64,000 bases of DNA from Leishmania mexicana MHOM/GT/2001/U1103 (Eukaryota; Euglenozoa; Kinetoplastea; Trypanosomatida; Trypanosomatidae): the NCBI RefSeq assembly GCF_000234665.1, contig NC_018326.1, forward strand, positions 434,001 through 498,000, written 5' to 3'. Below, one piece after another: positions 48,303 through 57,443 of this stretch. The position numbers were made by a program, and so were the translations under genes. Each line of letters starts with the position of its first letter. The stretch's first letter is position 1. A model generated the notes under the pieces. It was given only the letters and a program-made list of their open reading frames with translations. It had not been told where the DNA came from and ran no database searches.

Positions 48303-50232
48303 AAAGTAAGTGGCTCTCTGCCTCCCTCTGTTTCTTTCTCACTTCCCCCGTGTGCGGCGCGGTGGGCTGAAATATTTGTGCCACGTGGGTGGTCCACGCA
48401 GATGCTCGCACGCGGGCTCGGCTAGTGCGTGTAGGAGAGCACACCCGTGTCGGAGCACATCCATAACGGTGTCTCTCCTCCTCTGTAGACGCACGGTATC
48501 TCTCCCATGAGAAGGTGGAGGCATGCGTACCGGCGGCTGCAGTATAATGTACGCGCACGCGCACACGTAGTTTGGCGAGAATTGGGTATATTTCTTTGTT
48601 TTACAGGGCTGGATACCTCGGCCCGTGTGTCGCATGCTAATGTGGGGCCGTGCCCGCGATGCAGTTGTCGTGTGTATGTGTGTGTCTCCGTCGTTGCATC
48701 TTACGCAGGAGCGCGACAAGAGGTGGGTGGCGATGCATGCTCGCGCCGGTGGGCAGTTGCGCGGTCTTGTCCTCCCTCCCTCTGTCGCTCTCGCTTGCTG
48801 GTAACAGTAATGGTACGCTAGGCGTCAGACGCGCTTAGCAACGTCACAAGGGCAGCCGCTACACAGGCACACAAGCTTCACACGGCCCCTCCCCCCTTCT
48901 CTGTTGTATGTATCTCTGCTTCTCTCCCCCTGCTGGGTTCTATGACGCGCGTGTCTTCGTGCTTTAATTCGTTCACGTGCCCGCGCCTTCCGTGTCCCCC
49001 CTCCTCCCTCTGCGCATCTCTGTCTGTGTGGACGGTGCTCGTAAAGGCGTTCGCGTCCAGGGTGAGGCTGTGCACGCACCTGCATGGGACTGTCAACATA
49101 GATGCGCATGCCGGCCATGTCGTGACGCGAAGGCGACTTCACGTAGAACCCTGTGACGCACGCACGCCCCGATGCCACAGTTCGTGAGTGCGCACGGCCC
49201 AAGAGTATCGGTGTGGGGTGTCGCGGTCTCTCCCTCTCTCTTTTCCCTTTGCCTTGTTGTGCTCGGCTCTTCGACGAACACGCAAGGATGTGCTCACTGC
49301 GCACATGTGCGCGTACATGTACATGTATGTGTGCGTGTGTGTCGAGCTTATTATAAGCGCTAACGAATACGTCGATGGCGTGGCGGGCGGGAGGCGGTGA
49401 CTGTGTCTCTGCCCCGCCGCCCTCCTCCGCGCGACCCACAAGTCTGGTCTGGTCTGTTCTCGTCCATCATGATGATCATGTCGCTGCTTGTCTTCGGCTC
49501 TCTCTCTCTCTCCCTGTGTGTGGGTGTGATACATGCAGACACACCCACACATACGCACACCGAGAGAGCGGAGCGGAGGGGGAGGGGAGAGGGCAGAAGA
49601 AAAGCAGCGATCCGATTTGACTGGTTCACTTGTAAAAGCGCCGAGGCGTCGTCGCCTCTGCGCGGCGGTGCGTGTGCACCGCTGACTCCCTTCCGACTTT
49701 TCTGCTTTGTCTTAGTTCAGTGCTTCACTCATGGGGGCAAGATGCGTGTGAAACGCGAATGACGGAGATGGTGCATCTAGCATGGAGACGAGAGGCCCTT
49801 CCATGAGAGAGGGAGGGATAGGGAAGGGGGGGGGGTACTTACGATGATCAAGAAGAGGTAGCAGAAAAGGAAAGCTCAGCACGCGCTTGCTTGTCTGTCC
49901 GGCTGCCTGGGCACGTGTCGGCGTACTCCATCCTGTCTGGGCATTTTGGTTTCGCTGGCTCGTGCTCGTTTCTCGCGTTGTTCTCGGTGCGGGACGCATG
50001 TGTGCGCGCATACCCCCTTTCCCGTGTGCTCTTCTCCCTCTTGGCATCCCACCCCCACCCTCCTGTATCAGCCCCTCGTGGACCCCCACGCCATACGCCG
50101 CACACTCGCACCACACCTTGCATCACCAGGCCATCGTCGCCACTGCACCCCCCCCCCTCCCTCTCCTCTTTCTTCTCCCTTCCGTTTCTAATTTGTGTCT
50201 ACCCTCTCCTGCCCTCATCACCTCGAAGTACG
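48303..50232 (+). other. Long intergenic region
   Basis: About 1.9 kb, the longest gene-free stretch in the window. It holds TG/CA-rich patches, a TC run near 49497-49512 and mixed pyrimidine stretches. Open frames on both strands give Cys/Val/His-rich repeat peptides without coding character. A small gene cannot be excluded but none is supported. Confidence 0.6.
50146..50228 (+). promoter_or_regulatory. Polypyrimidine tract and possible spliced-leader acceptor upstream of a small frame
   Basis: One of the strongest T/C tracts in the window (50146-50225) with no AG inside. The first AG is at 50227-50228, four bases before an ATG at 50233. Confidence 0.55.
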
Positions 50233-50442
50233 ATGTCTGTTCCTGTAGTTCGGCCTGCACGTGCACCTGTGTCTGGCAGCGTCAGCGGTGTGGTCATATG
50301 CGTGACGACCCTCACATTGGCTGGTTTCTCTTGGCTGATGTTGGCAAACTTCTTCGTCTCCTCCCATCCTACTCGGGTTATTTTTTTTTCTCGCAAGTCT
50401 CGTGTGCTGGTCGTCGGTGCCGCGGTCTCCGTACGTAGATGA
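50233..50442 (+). CDS. Possible small single-span membrane protein
   Basis: A 69-codon frame opens at the first ATG after a classical pyrimidine tract and AG. The product has a polar N-terminus, one hydrophobic segment (about residues 18-42, GVVICVTTLTLAGF onward) and a basic C-terminus. It matches no family I know. Against it: third codon positions are only modestly GC-rich compared with the large genes nearby, the 5' UTR would be only 4 nt, and length alone is not significant. The tract might instead serve a longer untranslated leader. Reported as a candidate only. Confidence 0.3.
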   Translation: MSVPVVRPARAPVSGSVSGVVICVTTLTLAGFSWLMLANFFVSSHPTRVIFFSRKSRVLVVGAAVSVRR

Positions 50443-50984
50443 CAGCGCCACCACCACCACCCCCTCCTCCTCCTCCTCCTCCCGCCATCATCCCGTCTCC
50501 TCGTCTGTCTGCTGTGTTAATAAAGGACGGGAGAGGAGGTCACCTCCTTGGATGTTGTGCAGGAGCGGCGCGCATCTGGCGGTCACGACACTTCTTGGCC
50601 TGCGCACCTCAACACGAAACCCCATGAGAAAGTGGATCGAGGCGGACGGCACGTACATGTCAATCTGTGTGTGTGTGTGTGTGTGTGCGCACACGTGTGT
50701 GGGGGGAGGGGGGAGGGGGGTCTCCTCTTCCCTCTCCCACTTCTCTTGCGGTGATTCTGACCGTGCCCACGCAATCCGATATCCGCCATGCGTCATGCAT
50801 CGTGCCGCCCACATACCTTGCCTCCTCTCCCTGCACATTGTAACCACCACCACCACCACGGCGGCAGCGGCCGCTGCTGATCTCCTGCACTGTGGACTGC
50901 TTCAATGTATTTTTTTTGCTCTCTGCGTCGTTTCTCCCGTGCATGGACGGCAACACACACACACACGCCGGCTTGATAGTGAAG
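50443..50984 (+). other. Intergenic region upstream of the WD40 gene
   Basis: About 540 bp with CAC/CCT runs (50451-50482), a TG run (50667-50687) and a G-rich block (about 50698-50720) with three G6-like runs that could form a quadruplex, then the pyrimidine tract and acceptor of the WD40 gene. Confidence 0.6.
50909..50979 (+). promoter_or_regulatory. Predicted spliced-leader acceptor that fixes the WD40 gene start
   Basis: A T-rich and T/C tract (50909-50940) is followed by AG-free sequence until GATAG, with the AG at 50978-50979. The in-frame ATG at 50943 would lie outside the mature mRNA, so the start is the ATG at 50985. Confidence 0.6.
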
Positions 50985-53900
50985 ATGCACCACAGCACCC
51001 CCTCGACCGCCCCGCCGCCCCAGCAACTCCCATCACCGACAGAGGCGGCTCGCGCGCGTGCCTTCCGTGCTGAAGCACGCCTGCGCACCGTCCTCCGACA
51101 GGTGAGCGCGCTTCGCTGTGCGCAGCAGCAAGGCGGTGGAGATGGCGTTACCCAGCACTGTGACCCGGTGGCCGGAGCGGCGGAGGCAACGTCAGCATTT
51201 CCCCAGACGTCTTCCTCCCCACCCGTTCACCGAAATGCTGCGCCAACTGCGGCCGCAGCAGCGGCGTCATCGCCCCTTCCTCACCCACCGGTCCTCGAGT
51301 TCCCTCTCGCCCCGTTGGAGCAACGAGTGAAGCAGAAGCAGCTGCGCGATGCCACTCGCCAGAAGCGTCGAGATGCTCGTCAAGCGGCGGCTGCCGCAGC
51401 GGCGCGGACGACGGCGGCATCCGCGACGGCGGCGGACATGGTGCGCAACGCGCTGTCGCAGCCTCTCGGCGTCGTTGCTGCTCGCTTCCTCTCCGCTGCA
51501 GCATCTGGGGCTCCATCGATCTTCCCGGATGTGGCCATTACTTCCACCAGCGCCGCCGACGGCCACATGAACGACTGGCTCGCCTCGACACCGCCGCCAC
51601 TGGCAGCTCAGACGTCACATGCTTTGCCGTCGACCACCGCCACTTCAGCCCCGTGCCCCGGCATCCCTCCGCACCGTGCAGGCAGTGACGAGCATATTGC
51701 CCCTCCCGGCCCTGCAAGCAGCATGCCCAAGACCCCCTATCAGTCGCCTCCGCCGCATGAGAGAGGTCAGCGTTGCCGGTGCTGCCACTCTCATCGCCGG
51801 CGCCAGCGACTTCTGTCAAGTGTGTCCGCCCCTCGTCATTCGCGGGACAGCGCCGACGACAGCCCGAGCCCGCTCGCGCTGCTGCTTCGGACACCGCCCT
51901 CTGTGAGTGACAGTCAGGGTCCCCCCCACCGCCATCAGCCCTCACTACACCACCCAGAGCAGGAAGACCGACATCGCCACCATCGACGGCATCATCGCCA
52001 CCACCACCACCATCATCGGTGGTGTGGCGGCGCCTGCGAGGAAGTGAGTAGTGCACCAGCTCCAAGTCTCACCACCAACGCGATGTCCAGGCACAAGCAC
52101 GTGCGGTCGTCTTTTCGGCATCAGGGCAGCACGCCAACGACAAAGACATCGCACCCCGCAGGCGGGTGCCTCCCCCACTCCTCACGTTCCTCATGCAACT
52201 CCTCGTGTGTATGCTCGAGCTCCGGCTGTGACAGCTGGAGCGGCAGTGAGGCCTCGTGGACCGCCAGCAGTTCGCGGACGTCTTTCACACGTGGAGTTCG
52301 CTCGTCGCTGTCGGAGCCGTTCACGCCTCTGACTATTCCTCGAGACGGCCGCTACGACCCGCATGCGCCGCTGCTGCCCCTCATGGGGTGCTACGGCGAC
52401 ACTCCCACGCGCGAGGTGTTCTGCCGCGTGCCATCGACGTCGACACAGCACACCGCAAGCCGCTTTTCGACACCGATGTCCTCGGAGTGGTCCATGGAGT
52501 CGTCCAGCACGGCCCAAAGCCCTGTGGGCGCAGCAGAAGCAACGCCAGTTCCTGGCCTCTGCGCACCTGGCGGCGACGAGCCTGCGAAGAGGCAGCGGCG
52601 GCAGCAGTTCGAGACCCATCATCGCCGGCCCTCGATGCCTTTCTCCCCCACGACCAACACGCAGCTGAGCTACATGGCGGAGATGGACGCCATCGAGCGT
52701 GGGGTGGTGGCCCCGTACGTCTCTTACCTCTTCTCGCCCGAGGCACGTGTGATCGACCTCCGCCAGCTGAAAGGCCGCGTGAGCCATTGCGGCCCGGCGC
52801 CAGCGCTGGAAGCGACGTGTGTCGGATTCTCGCGCGCCGCGGATGAGTACTTGGTCGGGACGTCGTCGGGCCTGCTCTGGCGGGTGCCCGCCGGTGGCGG
52901 CGCGGAGGCAATGCGAGCAACGCCTCTCGGCAGTCTCTGGCCCCCGCACGCGCCGACGAGCGCGAACCCGGCCGCCACCGCCGCCTCGGGCACTACCGCA
53001 GGGACGGGAGGCTCCTCAGATGCAGTCGGCGACGCGCCGGGTGGCGGTCCCTCAACACTGCTACCCGTCCCCCTCCCCGGCCACACGGCAGCCATCCTCT
53101 CCATCGCCTTCAACGACGACGGGGCCTTGTTCGCGACGACAGGGATGGACGGGTGCGTGATTGTGTGGAACGCCAGCACGAGTGCCAAGCTGCGCCGCAT
53201 CAGCGCTGTGTGGCCATCCTCAACGTCGCCATCGTCGGCAGCGGTATCGCCTTCCATGTACGCCGGCGTCGACGACGCGGCCGGCCAGCGTGCGCCGCAC
53301 CTCGTCCACTTCATGCCACAGAACAACAACTACCTCCTGGTCAGCTACCTCGGCAGCAGCGAGCTTCACCTCTACAACAGCTCCACAGGGCTACCTGTGA
53401 CGAACGTCGCTGGCGCCGCACTGGCACGCGCTGCGGCGAGCACGGTAAAGGTCCATCACAAGAGTGCCGTGGCTCCCCACGACAGAGGCAGGGCCGGCGC
53501 CAGGTCTGCCGTGTCGTCAGGGGCCATCACCGCCCTCGCTGTCGACCCCGTCGCCTCGCCCTTCTTCTTCTCAGGCGACGCCAACGGTACTGTTGTGATG
53601 TGGACGTACCGCGCCGGCGACGTCGTGGCCAGGGCGACCCTGCGCACCACCGCCGCTGCCTCCTCGTCCACCGCTTTGGTCGGCAGCGGCGGGGGCAAGC
53701 ACGCTCGCGCCTCGTCCTACGTGGTCGATCCCCTCCTGCACGGTACCCACGGCACGGTCGGCAGCAGTGGTGACGGCATGGCAGCCTTCTCGACCCCGCT
53801 CTACCAGCTCCCGGAGCTGCGTCGTGTCACGGCACTCGCGCTGCCGGAGCAGATGGGCGGCATCGCCGCGTTGGGGGTTAGCATCCTCTACATCTCCCAG

Positions 53901-55628
53901 CTGCACAGCCTCTTTCGCCGCCGTGGGCCGCAACGGGGTGCAGCGTCGGCGCAGAGCACAAGCGATGGCGGTGCCGTTGGTCCGCAACCCGCCCCACAAC
54001 ACCCATTCGAGTCGACCGCGGAGGTCTTCCGCGCTGTAGCGCAGAAGAATCGCGCGTGCTGGGCGGCAGCAGACGCGCACCGCGCCTCGGCCGAAGCGAC
54101 CGCGGCGGCGCTGCCGGGTGCTGCTGCCGTGGATGGCGTTGCTCGAAATCAACGCGATTCTCGCGGCAGAAGTGGCGCGCACCCGCAGTCCGCCCTGCAC
54201 GGTGGACCCGCCGCCTTCACTGCTGTCGCAGCCACGAGTGGCGACAACAGCAGCCTCCCGCAGGCCCTCGCCAAATGGCCGTCGCGTCTGTCGGAGACGT
54301 TCTCGGCGCTCTGGAGGAGCGGTGACGGTGCGCCTTTGTCCGCGGCCCACTCCAGTCTCGCACCTGCAAGGCACGAACTGAAGCTAGCAACGGCGGCAGT
54401 GAAGGGGTCCATGGCAACGGCATCCACCGCCGGCAGTGCCGCGCCTGTCACCGCACGCTCCGAAGGTAATCTTCTTCGCCAGTTGCGCGACGATGCTCTC
54501 GATGCTGTCTGCCCATTGCTCGTCCTTGTTACGCTGCCGTGTGATACCATCTACGCCCTTGGGGTGCTCCTGCAGCTCCAGCCCGGTGGTCGACGCGGCA
54601 GCGCCGGAGGCAGTGGGGGCGTGGTCGGTGCAGGAACTCCACAGGTCAGCTACTGTCTGTACCCGCTCTTGAAGACGACGAGCCCGAGTCGGCTGCGGCA
54701 CCTCGGCGTTGGCGCGGTGCAGTCCCCTGATAACCCGCGGTTGATTGTCGTCGCTACGCCGTGCGAGGAAGGCTTCGTGCGGGTGGAGCCGCTGCTGCAT
54801 GTTGTGACACCGTCACCGTCGGTGCAGCGCACACCCCCGGCTGGTGTGTCCGCAACCCCCACCCCGGGTGTAGGCTCCCCCCTGCAGCCTGGCAACAAGG
54901 TGGCGGCGCACGACGACGGCAGACACCGCAGTCACAGCCACGTGCTCGCCACGTTGCCCATGCCATACGGCGGGCGCTGTACCGGTGTTGCGTGGTCGCC
55001 GAACGGCCGCTTCCTCGTGGCCATCACCGCCGAGGGTGTCATTTACCAGTGGGCACGCGTGTACCTGCTGGGCCCATCCTCCCCCTCGACCTGCGCCGCC
55101 GCAGCTGCCACCGCCGCAGCAGCAGCGACTACAACGAAGGGGGACGTGTCGCAGGTCGGCGGCCGTGACAGTGTAGCCCCTGCACATGGCATGGCACCAG
55201 CCGAAGGGGAAGTGGAGGTGAGGTCCTCACCAGCAGTGGATGCGGCTGCCGCGGCAGCGGCCCGGCGTCGCGGCTGCGCCACGGAGCGGTCGGACACAAT
55301 GAACGGGGTGGCGTTGCCGGCGGCGAATTTCACTGGCCTTCTTGGGGCTCCGATAGCGAGCGCTGCGGCATCGCCACCGGGTCTGTCGGCGGGTGAAAAC
55401 GCCGCCGCGCGCGCCGCCTTCAGCGAGGAGGATGCGTGGCGGGAAAGTCTCCACCGTGAGCTAGAGCGACAGCGGCGTGCGCAGGCTGCCCTGAAGCTTG
55501 TGGCACATGTGAGGGCTGGTGAGGAAGATGACGCCGTGAGCAGCAGCGGCTACTGGTTGGACGATGACGATGCGGCGAACTCGGCGGTCACGGAGGACTC
55601 GCTCGAGGGTGATGGAACGGAGTCGTAG
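50985..55628 (+). CDS. WD40-repeat protein with long disordered N-terminal region
   Basis: 1547 residues. About 550 N-terminal residues are low complexity (Ala, Ser, Pro) with a His/Arg-rich run near 325-345 and a Ser/Cys stretch after it. WD-type blades then appear: CVGFSRAADEYLVGTSSGLLWRV (near 610), GHTAAILSIAFNDDG ending CVIVWN (697-728), a blade ending NGTVVMW (near 850-875), and GVAWSPNGRFLVAI ending GVIYQW (about 1330-1356). Blades are separated by long disordered insertions, so the propeller is probably split over some 750 residues. Such proteins act as scaffolds; no partner or location can be read off. The C-terminus is acidic and Ala-rich, with a short charged helix (LHRELERQRRAQAALKL). 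Start chosen from the acceptor position. Confidence 0.88.
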   Translation: MHHSTPSTAPPPQQLPSPTEAARARAFRAEARLRTVLRQVSALRCAQQQGGGDGVTQHCDPVAGAAEATSAFPQTSSSPPVHRNAAPTAAAAAASSPLPHPPVLEFPLAPLEQRVKQKQLRDATRQKRRDARQAAAAAAARTTAASATAADMVRNALSQPLGVVAARFLSAAASGAPSIFPDVAITSTSAADGHMNDWLASTPPPLAAQTSHALPSTTATSAPCPGIPPHRAGSDEHIAPPGPASSMPKTPYQSPPPHERGQRCRCCHSHRRRQRLLSSVSAPRHSRDSADDSPSPLALLLRTPPSVSDSQGPPHRHQPSLHHPEQEDRHRHHRRHHRHHHHHHRWCGGACEEVSSAPAPSLTTNAMSRHKHVRSSFRHQGSTPTTKTSHPAGGCLPHSSRSSCNSSCVCSSSGCDSWSGSEASWTASSSRTSFTRGVRSSLSEPFTPLTIPRDGRYDPHAPLLPLMGCYGDTPTREVFCRVPSTSTQHTASRFSTPMSSEWSMESSSTAQSPVGAAEATPVPGLCAPGGDEPAKRQRRQQFETHHRRPSMPFSPTTNTQLSYMAEMDAIERGVVAPYVSYLFSPEARVIDLRQLKGRVSHCGPAPALEATCVGFSRAADEYLVGTSSGLLWRVPAGGGAEAMRATPLGSLWPPHAPTSANPAATAASGTTAGTGGSSDAVGDAPGGGPSTLLPVPLPGHTAAILSIAFNDDGALFATTGMDGCVIVWNASTSAKLRRISAVWPSSTSPSSAAVSPSMYAGVDDAAGQRAPHLVHFMPQNNNYLLVSYLGSSELHLYNSSTGLPVTNVAGAALARAAASTVKVHHKSAVAPHDRGRAGARSAVSSGAITALAVDPVASPFFFSGDANGTVVMWTYRAGDVVARATLRTTAAASSSTALVGSGGGKHARASSYVVDPLLHGTHGTVGSSGDGMAAFSTPLYQLPELRRVTALALPEQMGGIAALGVSILYISQLHSLFRRRGPQRGAASAQSTSDGGAVGPQPAPQHPFESTAEVFRAVAQKNRACWAAADAHRASAEATAAALPGAAAVDGVARNQRDSRGRSGAHPQSALHGGPAAFTAVAATSGDNSSLPQALAKWPSRLSETFSALWRSGDGAPLSAAHSSLAPARHELKLATAAVKGSMATASTAGSAAPVTARSEGNLLRQLRDDALDAVCPLLVLVTLPCDTIYALGVLLQLQPGGRRGSAGGSGGVVGAGTPQVSYCLYPLLKTTSPSRLRHLGVGAVQSPDNPRLIVVATPCEEGFVRVEPLLHVVTPSPSVQRTPPAGVSATPTPGVGSPLQPGNKVAAHDDGRHRSHSHVLATLPMPYGGRCTGVAWSPNGRFLVAITAEGVIYQWARVYLLGPSSPSTCAAAAATAAAAATTTKGDVSQVGGRDSVAPAHGMAPAEGEVEVRSSPAVDAAAAAAARRRGCATERSDTMNGVALPAANFTGLLGAPIASAAASPPGLSAGENAAARAAFSEEDAWRESLHRELERQRRAQAALKLVAHVRAGEEDDAVSSSGYWLDDDDAANSAVTEDSLEGDGTES

Positions 55629-56110
55629 CTGTGGACTCTCTCGCATCGGCGCGTGCGTGAATCGGTGTCGCGGGCATGTGTGTCTCTACCTCCCTGTGTG
55701 CTTTCCCTAGTCCCACTTCGCTTGCCGCTACGCACAAGTGGTCCGGTCATCTTCTGTGCTGCTTTCCCTCCATCGATGTCTGCGTTCCGTGGACGGCCTG
55801 TGCCTCCTCGCTGCATGTGCAGGCGAGCTTTCAGCTCGATGGCGACTGTCAACGGCGCCGATGCGCTGACGTCTCGGCAGTGACACACACACACACACGA
55901 ACCCACTCACTCACCTGCTCACCTCCTCTCTTTCTCTGCCTGCCTGCCTGCGGCGTCGGAAATCGCACGCGCGCACATCCGCGCCCCTCCTGCGAATCGC
56001 ACGATGCACGCCACATGCGCACGTCTCGCGTACCCCTTTCCTTTGTTGTTGTTTGCCCCGCCTATTCTAGTCATCGTCGTCATCCGACAAGGAACTTTGC
56101 GTTGCCCATC
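55629..56110 (+). other. Intergenic region
   Basis: About 480 bp. CA run near 55884-55897, CCTG repeats near 55939-55951, and the T/C tract of the next gene. The next gene's frame is open back to 55676, but this part lies before the acceptor and is not counted. Confidence 0.6.
56031..56070 (+). promoter_or_regulatory. Predicted spliced-leader acceptor for the last plus-strand gene
   Basis: T-rich tract ending in TATTCTAG with AG at 56069-56070, 40 bases before the ATG at 56111. Confidence 0.65.
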
Positions 56111-56602
56111 ATGCTGCGTCAGACCGCCGTGCAGCTCAACACGTACCTCACGCGGTCCGTCGCGACACCGCCCATCTCGGTCATCCGCACGGGGCCGAAG
56201 TGGTGGGCCGAGCCGGAGCGGATGGTGAAGCACAAGGTCATGTACTTCACCATGGGCATCGATCAGCTGCCGCTGCGCCGTACCGCTGTCATCCAGAACG
56301 ATCTGAAGCGCTTCCACATGTGCAAGCCGCCGCCGCGTGTCGGCGACACCACCGGGTACAAACGCTCGCGCGGCGCGCAGCTCACGACGTGGTACCGGCG
56401 CATCCAGTATCAGGAGTACCACCTGCAGCACCTCTTCGTGCGCCACATGTGGGGCCTGCTGCGCATGTACCCAGGCAACACGACCAAGATTCAGGGCAAG
56501 GCTGACGACGGCTACGTCGGCTACGACTCTGTGCATTTCCATCGGTACAACCGCTCGCCCCTGCCCTTCCCCGCCCGCGAAATCTACGAGCGTCGCAAGT
56601 GA
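56111..56602 (+). CDS. Conserved-looking small protein, possibly mitochondrial
   Basis: 163 residues from the first ATG after the predicted acceptor. Strongly basic and rich in aromatic residues, with no low-complexity sequence, which suggests a compact, constrained protein. The N-terminus (MLRQTAVQLNTYLTRSVATPP) has Arg, Ser and Thr but no acidic residues and could be a mitochondrial presequence. The body contains many Trp, Tyr and His residues (KWWAEPERMV, TWYRRIQYQEYHLQHLF) and ends PFPAREIYERRK. I do not recognise it; the composition would suit a subunit of a large mitochondrial complex such as the ribosome or a respiratory complex. It is the last gene before the strand switch. Confidence 0.8.
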   Translation: MLRQTAVQLNTYLTRSVATPPISVIRTGPKWWAEPERMVKHKVMYFTMGIDQLPLRRTAVIQNDLKRFHMCKPPPRVGDTTGYKRSRGAQLTTWYRRIQYQEYHLQHLFVRHMWGLLRMYPGNTTKIQGKADDGYVGYDSVHFHRYNRSPLPFPAREIYERRK

Positions 56603-57443
56603 ATGCCTCGCGTTCGTGCTCTCTGATGCCTCTTTACAGCTTCCCCTCTTCTTTCGTGGTGTGTCTCCGGCTCAGCCTCGTCGCCCGCCGCCGGCGCGGC
56701 GACTTCAGTGCGCGTGTACCGGGTTGTGTGTACGTGTGTGTGTTTCTCAAGGATGAAGTTCGACGAACAAAACAACTAACGGCAGCACGGCAGTGAAAGT
56801 CGAGCCTGCCGCCGCCGCCCTCCACTGCCGCGGCAGTATTCGCAGCCGGCGCCCCTTGCCATGATCCTCCGTATGTCTGCGTTTCTGCGCGGGGCCGGCA
56901 GCCCAGCCCTGCGCGCCACGCGAGCCCAGACGAGCACCACCGCCATCCACCCCACCCCCACCCCACGCCCTCCCGAGCAACGCCAGCGCGCACTACACAC
57001 CCTCGCGGCCGGGGCGTCCTCGCCCGGCGACAGGGGGCCGCCTGGCGCGGCGGCCACCCCCCTGGGGCCTCGGAGGCGGGGCGAGGATGCCGGGGGGCAG
57101 GCGGCGGCGTTTTCGGGGGCGGGGGTGGCGTGGATGGGGGGAAAATGCGCCGGCGGGGCGGCTTCGCGGGGTGGGGCGGGCAGGGGGCAAACGCGCGGGG
57201 GCAGCCCCGCCCCCCCCCCGGCGACAGGGGGCGCGGCATCGCCGCCGGTTTGTTTCCGGACCCCCCCCCCCGTCTTTATTTTGGCAAATGTGTTATGGCG
57301 ATGACAACAGTCATGGGCGCGCGCGTCCATGAGCGCCGAGCAAGCATTAGCTTCCATCCTCTCACACAACATAATACACACACACACACCTTCGTCACCG
57401 TCGCCTGGTCCGCAGCAGCGCACACGGCGCGCCGGCCGTCTGT
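56603..57443. other. Convergent strand-switch region (transcription termination zone)
   Basis: The plus-strand gene series ends at 56602 and the minus-strand series ends at 57444, so both polycistrons run into this 841-bp gap. In trypanosomatids such tail-to-tail regions are transcription termination sites, marked in Leishmania by base J and a histone H3 variant; that is group knowledge, not seen here. The core (about 57000-57290) is extremely G/C-rich with many runs of five or more Gs on the plus strand and two C10-12 runs, quite unlike the TG/CA-rich spacers elsewhere. No tRNA-like A/B box was found. Open frames on both strands in the core are composition artefacts. Confidence 0.8.
57023..57037. 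repeat. 15-bp direct repeat in the strand-switch core
   Basis: CCCGGCGACAGGGGG occurs here and again at 57218-57232, 195 bases apart, on either side of the G-run cluster. Confidence 0.85.

Noticed and set aside
56861..57304. 147-codon plus-strand frame in the strand-switch core, and opposing minus-strand frames
   Set aside because: Gly/Ala/Pro/Arg composition follows directly from the G/C runs; no motif and no acceptor arrangement.
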